From the NCBI GenBank assembly GCA_019912965.1, contig JAIOHM010000175.1, positions 1 through 64,000 on the forward strand: a stretch of 64,000 bases of DNA, read 5' to 3'. Made by a program: the position numbers and the translations under genes. This DNA is from Anaerolineae bacterium (GTDB lineage: Bacteria; Chloroflexota; Anaerolineae; Aggregatilineales; Phototrophicaceae). Below, in pieces: positions 7,511-16,301 of this stretch; positions within the stretch are counted from its first letter, which is position 1, and every line of letters begins with the position of its first letter. Under the pieces are notes generated by a model, which worked only from the letters and a program-made list of their open reading frames with translations, ran no database searches and was not told where the DNA came from.

Positions 7511-8560
7511 TTAATTCCGCTGAAAGCGCGTCTGAATGAAATTGTTCAACAGGATAGCCAGAATCAGCACCACGCCGACCATGACGGTGGTGGCATCACC
7601 CTTAACGCCAGAAAGCAGCAGGCCGTTGGTCAAGACGCGGATGAGAATTAAGCCGAGCGCCGTACCCAGTACACTGCCCGAACCGCCAAAAATACTGGTT
7701 CCGCCCAACACCACCGCTGCGATTACATCGAGTTCAATGCCCGAACCCATATCTGAACGGGTGGTGCTGATGCGGGCGGTGAATACCCAAGCTGCCAACG
7801 CTGCCATAAAACCGCTGAAGGTGTAGATCATCAGCTTATAACGATCAACCGGGATGCCCGCAAAACGTGCTGCCAGTTCGTTGTTGCCCATCGCATACAG
7901 GGCGCGCCCAAATGTGGTGCGCCAGAGCACAATCGCGCTGATAATGACGGCGATAATCAGGATGATGACCTGCCAGGGCACATCCACCAGCACGGTTGCC
8001 GGATCACCGGGGAGTTCGATGTGCAGCGCACCACGTCCAACCTCGAAGAACCAATCCGGGAAACCACGCGCAGACCGGGCTTGGCTGATGCCTAAGGCCA
8101 TACCGCGATACAGTGCCAGAGTCGCCAGCGTCATGATGAGTGGTGGCACACCTAGCCGGACGATGCCTAACCCATTGACCAATCCGCAGAACGCACCTGT
8201 CAACAGACACAGCACGATAGCGACTTCCAGCGGCAAACCCGCATCCTGCCATGCGAAGCCCAAAATGATGGCGCTGAGGCCGAAGATTGACCCGACCGAG
8301 AGATCAATACCGCCCGTGATGATGATGTAGGTCATGGGCAACGCCATGATCGCCACCTCGAACAGCAGCACCAATTCACGCTTCAGGTTGCGTTCGGTTA
8401 AAAAGCGGTCGTTCTGGGTCGAAAGCAGTACCACAGCGATAATTGTGATAATCGCCAGTACGCCTTCCTTGCTCAGGATCAGCCGCACGAAACCCGATGC
8501 GCCGCCGGGTGCTGGAACAGGGGCGGGTTCAGTATGGGGTGTTTGTTCAAGTGCTGTCAT
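7511..8560 (-). CDS. rhaQ: Sugar ABC transporter permease (RhaQ/RhaP type)
   Basis: A 349-residue inner-membrane permease of the BPD_transp_2 family, with about 8 to 10 hydrophobic segments. Family-specific stretches are GGIDLSVGSIFGLSAIILG near residue 80 and AAVVLGGTSIFGGSGSVLG, the cytoplasmic loop that meets the ATPase. The first 25 residues are polar and Pro-rich. It pairs with the permease at 9106 to form a heterodimeric channel. The 121-bp gap to the binding-protein gene carries no terminator that I can see. Confidence 0.88.
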   Translation of the reverse strand: MTALEQTPHTEPAPVPAPGGASGFVRLILSKEGVLAIITIIAVVLLSTQNDRFLTERNLKRELVLLFEVAIMALPMTYIIITGGIDLSVGSIFGLSAIILGFAWQDAGLPLEVAIVLCLLTGAFCGLVNGLGIVRLGVPPLIMTLATLALYRGMALGISQARSARGFPDWFFEVGRGALHIELPGDPATVLVDVPWQVIILIIAVIISAIVLWRTTFGRALYAMGNNELAARFAGIPVDRYKLMIYTFSGFMAALAAWVFTARISTTRSDMGSGIELDVIAAVVLGGTSIFGGSGSVLGTALGLILIRVLTNGLLLSGVKGDATTVMVGVVLILAILLNNFIQTRFQRN

Positions 8561-8579
8561 ACGAATAAGTCCTTTTAGC

Positions 8580-8604
8580 AGGGGTAGGCTGCATCACGCC
8601 CCTA
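8580..8604. repeat. REP-like palindrome between permease and NTF2-like gene
   Basis: AGGGG at 8580-8584 faces CCCCT near 8599-8603 around an imperfect centre. The right half, ATCACGCCCCTAC, resembles the element near 63116 (GTCACGCCCCTGC). It lies in the 52-bp gap between two minus-strand genes of one cluster and is not followed by a T-run, so a dispersed repeat is a better description than a terminator. Confidence 0.45.
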
Positions 8605-8612
8605 CGGGATGT

Positions 8613-9089
8613 TTACTGATACTCCGGGTGTTTGGCGATGAAGGCTTGCAACCCTTTGAGTGCCGTTTCGCGCACTTTATTTTGTACTGGCGGACTCCAA
8701 CCGAGCAGGATGCCGGATGTGCCTAAAGCCATCCGTGTCCAGCGCCAGAGATCGAAGTGATCGCGGTGACGGATAATTTTTTCGTCCTGAAAATCAAAGA
8801 TGGCATCAATGATGTTGTGGACGCGGCGCCCGGTCGTCGAAAATGTGTAGGTGGCTTCCCAGTGCGCTTTGCCACTTGTACCCTGCACCTGTACTCCGCT
8901 GAATTCCAATGTCAGGTCTGTGCCACGTTCACACAACATGTGCCACATCGCGCCTGCCCGTTTGCCCTTCAGATCGGTGAATACCGGGTCAGAAAATTCA
9001 ATGTTGGGATGGTAACAGGCGATCATTCCAGCGTAATCTTTTTTCTGAAATGCTTTGTAAAAATCTTCGATCAGTTGAGCCGATGCCAT
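8613..9089 (-). CDS. SnoaL/NTF2-like protein inside the sugar transporter cluster
   Basis: A 158-residue cone-shaped alpha+beta-barrel protein of the SnoaL/NTF2-like group: LIEDFYKAFQKKDYAGMI is the opening helix pair, CYHPNIEFSDPVF follows, and GKAHWEATYTFSTTGRRV and IIRHRDHFDLWRWTRMA complete the barrel. Members range from isomerases to ligand-binding proteins, so no reaction can be given. It lies between two permease genes, with 16 bp to one and 52 bp to the other, implying cotranscription. A link to sugar mutarotation or isomerisation is speculation. Confidence 0.75.
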   Translation of the reverse strand: MASAQLIEDFYKAFQKKDYAGMIACYHPNIEFSDPVFTDLKGKRAGAMWHMLCERGTDLTLEFSGVQVQGTSGKAHWEATYTFSTTGRRVHNIIDAIFDFQDEKIIRHRDHFDLWRWTRMALGTSGILLGWSPPVQNKVRETALKGLQAFIAKHPEYQ

Positions 9090-9105
9090 CGCATTCGCCT
9101 TTCGT

Positions 9106-10107
9106 CTATCGACCTGTGAAGGACTGACGACGACGGCGGATTAAATCGGCCATCACCGTGAGCAGGATGAGCAAGCCTTGCACCGCCTGAATCCAATACT
9201 GCGAGATATTCGCCAGCACCATGCCGCGCGCGATGGCATTGATGAGAATCGCGCCGAGCATTGCCCCGATGACTGTTCCTGTGCCGCCCAGAATACTTAC
9301 GCCGCCGACGACTGCCGCTGTGATAATCAGCAGTTCAATTCCCGGCGGAACGGTCGATTGAATAGCGTTAAATTGGGTGGCAAAGATCAGTGCGCTGACG
9401 CCCACCATCAAGCCGTTGATGATGAACACCGTCATCAAGGTGCGCTGTTCAGAAATTCCGGAGAGGCGCGCGGCTTCTTTGTTCCCGCCGACGGCATAAA
9501 TAGCACGTCCGGCAGGGCTGTACCGCATCCACAGGGCAGCCAGCGGCACCAGAATGAACATGATGTAAATCGGGATGGGAATTCCCAGTAAACTTTGCTG
9601 GGCGACTTTGAAGCTGTCCGGGAGGTTATAAATCCACTCGCCACCCGTCCATAAAATCAGCGCGCCTTTGAGGACGCTCAACATGCCGAGCGACACCACA
9701 ATGGCGGGAATGCGGAGGTAGGCAACCAGAAATCCGTTGAACGCACCCACCAGACCGCCGACCAGCAGCGGAACGATGAAGGCAATAATCATTGGATAGC
9801 CGTTGGCCTGAGCATCCAGCGCCAACCGTCCGGCGATGGTCGCCAGCACACCGATGAGTGAACCGACTGAAATATCAATGTTGCCAGAGATGATGACCAA
9901 TGACATGCCAATAGCGGCAATGGCGATGTAGGCACTGTTGTTCAGAATGTTGGTGACATTATTCACCGCCAGAAAGTTGCTGTTGATGCTGGCGACGACC
10001 AGCGACAGGACGACCAGCGCAAACACCAGCACGCTTTCCTGATTGATAAAGCGCCCGATTCCACCTGCGCTGGTTGTCTTTTTCGTTTGTACCGTAGTTG
10101 CTGCCAT
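9106..10107 (-). CDS. rhaP: Sugar ABC transporter permease (RhaP type)
   Basis: A 333-residue BPD_transp_2 permease with multiple membrane segments. It shows SGNIDISVGSLIGVLATIAG near residue 75, and VVGGVSILGGTGTVIGAMLG, the conserved coupling region. The short N-terminus is basic and polar. It is the first permease after the ATPase gene and shares only moderate similarity with the permease at 7511, as expected for the two halves of a RhaPQ channel. Confidence 0.88.
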   Translation of the reverse strand: MAATTVQTKKTTSAGGIGRFINQESVLVFALVVLSLVVASINSNFLAVNNVTNILNNSAYIAIAAIGMSLVIISGNIDISVGSLIGVLATIAGRLALDAQANGYPMIIAFIVPLLVGGLVGAFNGFLVAYLRIPAIVVSLGMLSVLKGALILWTGGEWIYNLPDSFKVAQQSLLGIPIPIYIMFILVPLAALWMRYSPAGRAIYAVGGNKEAARLSGISEQRTLMTVFIINGLMVGVSALIFATQFNAIQSTVPPGIELLIITAAVVGGVSILGGTGTVIGAMLGAILINAIARGMVLANISQYWIQAVQGLLILLTVMADLIRRRRQSFTGR

Positions 10108-10108
10108 A

Positions 10109-10188
10109 GTTTTAACCTTTAGCCTTTAGCTCTTAGCGATTAGTCTCTAGCCATTGAGTAAGGATGGCTAACCCCTAAAAGCTAACTG
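10109..10188. repeat. 7-bp-period degenerate repeat between permease and ATPase genes
   Basis: TAG trinucleotides recur at 10120, 10127, 10134, 10141 and 10148. After a short break, CTAA recurs at 10168, 10175 and 10182. The second set is the reverse complement of the first, so the block is inverted overall. The stop codon of the ATPase gene (10182-10184) lies in the last heptad. The rest of the 74-bp gap has no other feature. Confidence 0.8.
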
Positions 10189-11705
10189 CTCCCGTTGACT
10201 GCTTGTACCCGCATCATGGCTGCGCCGACGCTTTCCTGTGTGGCCTGAGTGCGGTCGAATTCCGCCACAAGCTGACCTTCACGCATCACCAGCACCCGGT
10301 CGCTCATGCCCAAGACTTCCGGTAGTTCGCTGGAAATCATCAAAATGGCGAGTCCCTGATTGACCGCCAATTCGCTCATCAGGCGGTGAATTTCAGATTT
10401 CGCGCCCACATCAATCCCGCGTGTGGGTTCGTCCATGATAAGCAGCTTGGGTTTGCTCGCCAGCCATTTGCTGATGACCACTTTTTGCTGGTTGCCGCCG
10501 GAGAGCTTATTGACGATCTGCTCTGTGCCATAGGCGCGAATACTCAACTGCTGGATCGCGTTTTTCGCCAGCGTTCGTTCTTCGCCGCGTTTGATGAACG
10601 ATGCCCGCGACAGGGCGCGTAATACCGCTAATGAAGCGTTCTCGCGGATGTTCATCTGCTTGACCAACCCCTGTGTACCGCGATCTTCGGGTACATAAGC
10701 GATGCCTAGTTTGACTGCCTGCGCCGGGTGATTGATGTGTACCCGCTGTCCGCCGATGTAGATTTCGCCGGACTGCGCCGGGGTCATGCCGAAGATTACC
10801 TGCGCCAGTTCGCTGCGTCCTGAACCGACCAACCCGGATAACCCGACAATTTCGCCTGCCCGCACGGTGAGCGACACATTGCGCGTCAGCGGTGGGCGCG
10901 TCAGGTTGCGGATTTCCAGCACGGGTTCGCCCGGTTTGGCGGGCAGTTTGGGGAACAGATTGTCGATGGTGCGCCCGACCATCATGCTGATGAGTTCGTC
11001 TTCGCTGGTATCTTTGACGGCTTTTGTGCCCACATACTGACCATCGCGCAGGACTGTGGCACGGTCGGCCAATTCGAACACTTCCTGCAAGCGGTGGCTG
11101 ATATAGATGATGCCGACACCTTGCCCCTTGAGCAGACGGACGATTTCAAACAGGCGCTCGACATCGGTTTCGGTCAGCGCTGCTGTGGGTTCGTCCATGA
11201 TGAGGACACGGGCATTAATCGACAAGGCTTTAGCGATTTCCACGCGCTGGCGGTTGCCAACATTGAGCGAACCGACTTTCCGGCGCACATCCAGATCGTG
11301 GATGTTGAGCGAGGCCAGCAGTTCGCGCGCACGTTCATAAACCGTGCCCCAATCCACCACCTTCAGTGGCCCAAAACTGCGGTGCGGGGCATGACCGATG
11401 AAGATGTTTTCGGCTACCGTCAATTCCGGGTACAGGCTGAGTTCCTGATAAATGGTGGCGATGCCTTTGCCCTGTGCTTCACGCGGGTTATTGAAGGTCA
11501 CGGCCTGCCCATCAATGCGAATGCTGCCTGTATCGGACTTGTAGACGCCGGAAACGATCTTGATGAGCGTCGATTTGCCTGCGCCATTTTCGCCCAGCAG
11601 CGCATGAACTTCGCCCGCGTTGATGTCAAAATGCACACCATCGAGGGCTTTTACGCCGGGGAATTGTTTGCTGATATTTTCGAGAGCCAATGTTGGATTA
11701 GTCAT
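10182..11705 (-). CDS. rhaT: Sugar ABC transporter ATP-binding protein, two NBDs
   Basis: A 507-residue fused ATPase typical of ribose/rhamnose importers. NBD1 has Walker A GENGAGKST near residues 39-47, signature LNVGNRQRVEIAKAL, and Walker B VLIMDEPTAALTE. NBD2 has the degenerate P-loop GLVGSGRSELAQ, signature LSGGNQQKVVISKWL, and LLIMDEPTRGIDVG. It powers uptake with the permeases at 9106 and 7511. Its start codon lies in a 7-bp-period repeat, so the sequence MTNP is itself part of the repeat. Confidence 0.9.
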   Translation of the reverse strand: MTNPTLALENISKQFPGVKALDGVHFDINAGEVHALLGENGAGKSTLIKIVSGVYKSDTGSIRIDGQAVTFNNPREAQGKGIATIYQELSLYPELTVAENIFIGHAPHRSFGPLKVVDWGTVYERARELLASLNIHDLDVRRKVGSLNVGNRQRVEIAKALSINARVLIMDEPTAALTETDVERLFEIVRLLKGQGVGIIYISHRLQEVFELADRATVLRDGQYVGTKAVKDTSEDELISMMVGRTIDNLFPKLPAKPGEPVLEIRNLTRPPLTRNVSLTVRAGEIVGLSGLVGSGRSELAQVIFGMTPAQSGEIYIGGQRVHINHPAQAVKLGIAYVPEDRGTQGLVKQMNIRENASLAVLRALSRASFIKRGEERTLAKNAIQQLSIRAYGTEQIVNKLSGGNQQKVVISKWLASKPKLLIMDEPTRGIDVGAKSEIHRLMSELAVNQGLAILMISSELPEVLGMSDRVLVMREGQLVAEFDRTQATQESVGAAMMRVQAVNGSS

Positions 11706-11731
11706 TAGTTGTTAGTCATTCGTCGTTAATT
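11698..11731. repeat. 7-bp-period repeat covering the ATPase start codon
   Basis: TTAG or a close variant recurs at 11698, 11705, 11712, 11719 (TTCG) and 11726 (TTAA). The ATG of the ATPase gene (minus strand, 11705) is inside it, and the repeat fills most of the 52-bp gap to the cyclase-family gene stop. Confidence 0.75.
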
Positions 11732-11757
11732 TTGAGTTGATCGCTGCGGTGATCGGG

Positions 11758-12498
11758 TTAATCTTTTATTTCAACAAACGCCCGCACCGGAAATGTGCCA
11801 AAGGCTTTGACTTTCACTGGAACAGCGTAGAAGGTGAACGGGCATCCATCCGGGATGGCCTCCAAATTACAGAGATGTTCCACAATCAGAATGTCCGCAC
11901 CCAGCAAAATGGTATGCACCGGACGGCGACCATCATGGGTATCATCAATATTGAGCGAGTCGATGCCTACCAGTACCGCCCCACCAGCTTTGAGAACATT
12001 CGCCGCGGCTTCAGTCAAGAACGAATGTCCTTCAAAATACTGGTCGGTTTTCCAGTGGCGCGCCCATCCGGTATGGACGATCACCGCTTTGCCGCGCACA
12101 TCCAGGCCAGCGAAAACCTCCGCGTCAATCACTCGGCCATGTTCGGCGGGAATGCGTACCAGAACCCCTTCCAATCCGGCGACCTGTTCCAGCGCCAAAT
12201 CGGCTAAATCCTTGCCATCGGCATAACGGTGAAAAGGGGAGTCCAGATATGTGCCGGTGTTGGCGACCATCTCGATTTTGCCGATGTTGAACTCTGTCCC
12301 CTCGGCATAATGGCTGCGGGAATCTTCGCGGCTTAAATAATCGCAGATGATCGGCGCGGGCAGCCCTTTGTAAGTAATCAGCCCATCTTCGACCGTGTGG
12401 CTCAGGTCAATCAGTTGGCTGCTTTTAGTTTTTAGCTCCCGGTTTTGTGTATCTGGATTCAGAGACATTGGTTCCACCCCATCAAGCCTTAAAAACAA
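11758..12498 (-). CDS. Cyclase-family (kynurenine formamidase-like) protein
   Basis: The 246-residue protein has the Cyclase-family fold: LIDLSHTVEDGLITYKGLP near residue 30, KIEMVANTGTYLDSPFHRYA near 75-95, and VLVGIDSLNIDD near 165. Members hydrolyse amides or lactones using Mn or Zn. The family motif HxGTHxDxPxH reads NTGTYLDSPFH here, so two of three His ligands are Asn and Tyr. It could be a lactonase variant with fewer ligands or a non-catalytic relative. It lies between rhamnulokinase and the ATPase gene, so a rhamnose-related substrate (for instance a lactone) is plausible but unproven. Residues 8-15 are encoded by heptad-like repeat sequence, so the first 15 residues may be dispensable. 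Confidence 0.8.
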   Translation of the reverse strand: MFLRLDGVEPMSLNPDTQNRELKTKSSQLIDLSHTVEDGLITYKGLPAPIICDYLSREDSRSHYAEGTEFNIGKIEMVANTGTYLDSPFHRYADGKDLADLALEQVAGLEGVLVRIPAEHGRVIDAEVFAGLDVRGKAVIVHTGWARHWKTDQYFEGHSFLTEAAANVLKAGGAVLVGIDSLNIDDTHDGRRPVHTILLGADILIVEHLCNLEAIPDGCPFTFYAVPVKVKAFGTFPVRAFVEIKD

Positions 12499-12504
12499 AG
12501 TATC

Positions 12505-12525
12505 ACTAAAAACTGATAACTACTT
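12505..12525. repeat. 7-bp-period repeat at the rhamnulokinase stop
   Basis: ACT recurs at 12505, 12512 and 12519. The stop codon of rhaB (minus strand, 12520-12522) is in the last unit. Two related TTAG heptads at 12425 and 12432 lie inside the N-terminal codons of the cyclase-family gene. Confidence 0.65.
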
Positions 12526-13962
12526 CACCGTCAGAATTCGCAAAAACCGTTCATACGCCGAATCCCAATCGGCTGTGTTGCGCGGCTCATAGATTTTGGT
12601 TTCTGCGCCTTTACTCAGCAGTTCACGGGCTTCGGCTATGCTGCTGAATTCGCCCATCGCCACCAACTGCACAATCGCATTGCCGAGTGCAGTAGCTTCG
12701 GCTGGGCCAGCCATCACCGGACGCCCAATCGCGTCGGCGGTCATCTGACACAGCAGGGCATTTTTCGAGCCGCCACCGATGATATGCATCCGGTCAACGG
12801 CACGCCCGCTGGCATGAATCAGTTTTTCCAGTACATAGCGATAACGCAGCGCGAGGCTTTCATAAATCACGCGCACGATTTGCCCAACATCTTCGGGAAC
12901 AGCCTGCTTGTGCTGCTGGCAGAATGTCCGAATGCGGGATGGCATATCGCCGGGTGGGTAAAATGTTTCGTCATCAGGGTCGATGAAGGCTGTGAAGGGT
13001 TTGGCACTTTCAGCCATCGCTGCTAACTGGGCATATTCATATGTATTGCCCTGTTCGCGCCATGTTGCCCGACTCTGCTGCACCAACCACATGCCAGCGA
13101 TATTTCGTAAAAAGCGGAATGTGCCGTTTACGCCGCCTTCATTGGTAGCGTTGGCTTCGTAAGCTGCATCGTTGATAACGGGTTGGTTCAGTTCCAGCCC
13201 CAACAGACTCCACGTTCCGCTGCTGCAATAGGCATAATTTTCGGTGGTGGTGGGGACGGCGACGACTGCGCTGCCCGTGTCGTGGGAAGCGGTTGTCCAA
13301 ACAGGAATGCCATTGTATGTACCCAACCGTGTTCCCGGCTGGACAATTTCTCCGAACATACCCGTAGGCAGACCGATTTTGTTCAACAGTTCAGCATCCC
13401 AATTGCCGAGGCGCGGATTGTAAATCTGATGCGTGCTGGCGTGGGTGAATTCACAGCTTGTTGCCCCACTCAGCCAGTAATTGAACAGGTCGGCAATTGT
13501 CAGATAAGTATGGGCATGTTCCAGCAGTGGGCTGTTGGTTTTGACCAGATACGCCAAGCGCCAGATGGTATTGACCGGGATGATTTGCAGTCCGGTGTGT
13601 TCATAAAGTTCGCGCCGGGGCACACGCTCGAATACCCATTCCATCATGCCTTCCCAACTTGCATCCCGGTAGTGGATGGGGTTGCCGAGTAAATTACCTG
13701 CGCGGTCGAGTAGGGCGAAATCGACACCCCAGGTATCGACTGCCACACCTGCTGCATCGGGCGCAGATTTTTTGATGCCTTCAGCAATATCGTTCCACAG
13801 GCGCAGCGCATCCCAATACAGTGTGCCGCGTGCTGTAACGGCTACATTGGCGAAGCGGTGTTTTTCTTCCAGATGGAGGTCTTTGCCATCAAAACTGACC
13901 TGCATCACCCGTCCTGATTCAGCACCCAGATCAACCGCAATAACGGATTTCAAAGCCATCAA
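12520..13962 (-). CDS. rhaB: L-rhamnulokinase
   Basis: A FGGY-family sugar kinase of 480 residues, the normal length for rhamnulokinase. The ATPase-fold motif AVDLGAESGRVM is at the N-terminus, VAVDTWGVDFALLD near residue 75, TASHDTGSAVVAVPT near 235, and HIIGGGSKNALLCQMTADA near 395. It phosphorylates L-rhamnulose at O1 using ATP, giving the substrate of the fused aldolase encoded directly upstream (14056). It is the second enzyme gene of this minus-strand cluster. Confidence 0.93.
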   Translation of the reverse strand: MMALKSVIAVDLGAESGRVMQVSFDGKDLHLEEKHRFANVAVTARGTLYWDALRLWNDIAEGIKKSAPDAAGVAVDTWGVDFALLDRAGNLLGNPIHYRDASWEGMMEWVFERVPRRELYEHTGLQIIPVNTIWRLAYLVKTNSPLLEHAHTYLTIADLFNYWLSGATSCEFTHASTHQIYNPRLGNWDAELLNKIGLPTGMFGEIVQPGTRLGTYNGIPVWTTASHDTGSAVVAVPTTTENYAYCSSGTWSLLGLELNQPVINDAAYEANATNEGGVNGTFRFLRNIAGMWLVQQSRATWREQGNTYEYAQLAAMAESAKPFTAFIDPDDETFYPPGDMPSRIRTFCQQHKQAVPEDVGQIVRVIYESLALRYRYVLEKLIHASGRAVDRMHIIGGGSKNALLCQMTADAIGRPVMAGPAEATALGNAIVQLVAMGEFSSIAEARELLSKGAETKIYEPRNTADWDSAYERFLRILTVK

Positions 13963-14055
13963 ACTTCTTCCAAAATCTTAAATATTGTTTGGCTAATTTT
14001 AACGGGCAAGTCCAGCATATCCAACTTGCCCGCGTGTACGAGTAGCTTACTTCAC

Positions 14056-16119
14056 TTAACGAACGTATGCCTGTGGCACACCACCATCGACCGTCAGCAC
14101 CGCGCCAGTGGTTTTGGCGCTGCGCGGCCCTGCCAGGAATGCAATCGCTTCCGCAATGTCCTCCGGCAAAATTTCAACCTTGAGTGTGTTTCGCTGTTTG
14201 TAGAAATCGTTCAGGTCTTCGGACTTGACGCCATACTGTTTGGCGCGGGCATCTTTCCATTGGCTGTCCCAAATGCTGCTGCCGCGAATGACCGCATCCG
14301 GCAGGACGGAATTGATGCGAATGCCGTGTGCGCCGCCTTCTTCCGCCAGACTGCGTGCCAGATGGATTTCCGCTGCTTTGGCACTGCTGTAAGCGGTTGC
14401 ACCTTTGCCGGGGGCGATGCTGTTTTTGCTGCCGACGAAAACCATCGTGCCGCCGACGCCCTGCTGTTTCATCACCTTGTAGGCTTCGCGCGCCATCAGG
14501 AAATAGCCAGTGGCGAGGATGTTCATGTTTTTATTCCACATGTCGAGTGTGGTGTCTTCGATATTCGCGCCGCCCGCGATGCCCGCATTATTGACCAGGA
14601 CATCCACACCGCCGTAAGCCAGCGTGGCCTGCTTGAAGGCATCTTGCACTGCGGTCTCGCTGGTGACATCAGTGTTGGTGGCGATTGCCCGCCGGAAACC
14701 AAACTTTTTGCTGATTTCTGTCGCGACCTGCTGTGCGCCTTCGCCGTTAATATCGGAGACGACGATATGTGCGCCGTCCTGTGCCAATCGGAAAGCGGTT
14801 GCTCTTCCAATACCGCTGGCTGCACCCGTAATAAGGACGACTTTTCCGGCAAATTCACGCGGAGGGGGAGCGAGTTTGAGTTTGTAGAGTTCCAGCGGCC
14901 AATATTCAATATCATAGGCTTCTTTGGCGGAGAGGCTGACGAACGCGCCTAATGCCTCGCTGCCACCGATGACTTCAATCGCGCGGTGATACAGTTGGCG
15001 GCTCACATCGGCGTTGGTGGCGTCCTTGCCTGTATTGACCATGCCGAGGCCGGGGATCAGGATGACACGCGGGGCAGGGTTGCCGAGTTCATCACCGGAT
15101 TCTTTGTTGGCTTCAAAGTATTGAATGTAGCGTTCCTGATAGGCGGCTACATCGCCGGGAATACGGGCTTTGAGGGCATCCACACCTTCCGTCGGATTCC
15201 AGTTCACGAACAACGGCTGCCGTTTGACGTGGACGAGATGATCGGGGCAGGCCGCACCCTGCTGGCTGACTTCGGCGCTTTTGGCGCTGCCAACCATATC
15301 CAGCACGGCATCTGAGTCGTCGTATTGCAAGATAGCTGGTGTATGTTCCGATACCGCGCCGCGAATGATCGGCAGTACTTCTGCCATGATCGTATCGCGT
15401 TCAGCCTTCGCCAGCGGCTTGACAATCAGATCGCCATAAACGCGCTTGCCTTTGCGTTTATCGGCAACATAATCTTCGGCTTCCTGCACGATGCGGATGG
15501 AATTGTCGTAGCAGGTTTTGGGGTCTTCCGCCCAAGTGACTAACCCGTGTTTGCCCATCACGACACATTCAATGCCGGGATTATCAATGACTTTTTGCCC
15601 AATCCATTGGCTCAGGGTGAAACCGGGGCGGATGTAGGGTACAAAGGCCATGCGATTGCCCCATAATTTGCGAGCTTCAGCTTCGGCATCCGGCGCACAG
15701 GCGATGCTAATCACTGCATCCGGGTGTGTGTGATCGACATGTTTGGCAGGGACGAATGCATGTAAAAGGGTTTCGATGCTCTGGCGTGGACGACCCGGTT
15801 CAAATGCAGTGCGGTTGAGGTATTCGGTCATTTCCTCGTCGGACATTTTTTCGCGCTTGAACAGCGGCATAATTTCGTCCAGCCGCAGCAGCGCGAAGCC
15901 TTTTTCGACGATGGTCGCAATGTCTGAGCCAGAAGCTTTGACCGCCAGCACATCCACTGTGCGGCCAACATGATCGGTCATCTTCAGTTTGGCGCTGGTG
16001 TTTCCACCGTAAACATTAACCACAGCACGGTCAGTACCCAGAAGATTGCTGCGGTAAACCAAACCATCCAGATCAGGCAAACGGGCAGCGTCTTCGGGTT
16101 TCCATAAGTTTTGCGGCAT
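14056..16119 (-). CDS. rhaEW: Bifunctional rhamnulose-1-P aldolase/short-chain dehydrogenase
   Basis: The 687-residue product is a fusion. The first 410 residues are a class II aldolase with HVDHTHPDAVISIA (zinc histidines near residues 135-140) and VVMGKHGLVTW. The rest is a short-chain dehydrogenase with VLITGAASGIGRATA near residue 430 and YSSAKAAE near 580 as the Tyr-x3-Lys pair. This arrangement matches known RhaEW proteins, which split rhamnulose-1-phosphate to dihydroxyacetone phosphate and L-lactaldehyde and oxidise the latter. It acts in the cytoplasm. A strong promoter and shared operator lie upstream (16221-16271). Confidence 0.92.
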   Translation of the reverse strand: MPQNLWKPEDAARLPDLDGLVYRSNLLGTDRAVVNVYGGNTSAKLKMTDHVGRTVDVLAVKASGSDIATIVEKGFALLRLDEIMPLFKREKMSDEEMTEYLNRTAFEPGRPRQSIETLLHAFVPAKHVDHTHPDAVISIACAPDAEAEARKLWGNRMAFVPYIRPGFTLSQWIGQKVIDNPGIECVVMGKHGLVTWAEDPKTCYDNSIRIVQEAEDYVADKRKGKRVYGDLIVKPLAKAERDTIMAEVLPIIRGAVSEHTPAILQYDDSDAVLDMVGSAKSAEVSQQGAACPDHLVHVKRQPLFVNWNPTEGVDALKARIPGDVAAYQERYIQYFEANKESGDELGNPAPRVILIPGLGMVNTGKDATNADVSRQLYHRAIEVIGGSEALGAFVSLSAKEAYDIEYWPLELYKLKLAPPPREFAGKVVLITGAASGIGRATAFRLAQDGAHIVVSDINGEGAQQVATEISKKFGFRRAIATNTDVTSETAVQDAFKQATLAYGGVDVLVNNAGIAGGANIEDTTLDMWNKNMNILATGYFLMAREAYKVMKQQGVGGTMVFVGSKNSIAPGKGATAYSSAKAAEIHLARSLAEEGGAHGIRINSVLPDAVIRGSSIWDSQWKDARAKQYGVKSEDLNDFYKQRNTLKVEILPEDIAEAIAFLAGPRSAKTTGAVLTVDGGVPQAYVR

Positions 16120-16220
16120 ACAAACTTCTCTTTGGGTTAGACAAATAAAAACGCGCGAATAAGTCTATTCTGATACCGCGTGAGTCACTTTTCGCGGTCA
16201 CTGTATCTGATTATTGTTTC

Positions 16221-16271
16221 GTTTTCTTTCGTTCTCTACTATTTTATAACGCAGGGGGCGTTATCTGTCAA
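16221..16271 (-). promoter_or_regulatory. Promoter and probable DeoR operator of the rhaEW unit
   Basis: On the minus strand, TTGACA (16266-16271) and TATAAA (16243-16248) are separated by exactly 17 bp, a near-consensus sigma-70 promoter. Just after the -10 box lies GAACGAAAGAAAACGAAAC, whose core GAAAGAAAAC (16221-16230) recurs at the rhaI promoter. A bound repressor would cover the start point. This gap between the regulator gene and rhaEW is 182 bp. Confidence 0.8.
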
Positions 16272-16301
16272 CATTGGGAAAATGCGAACAGATGTTACTT
16301 G

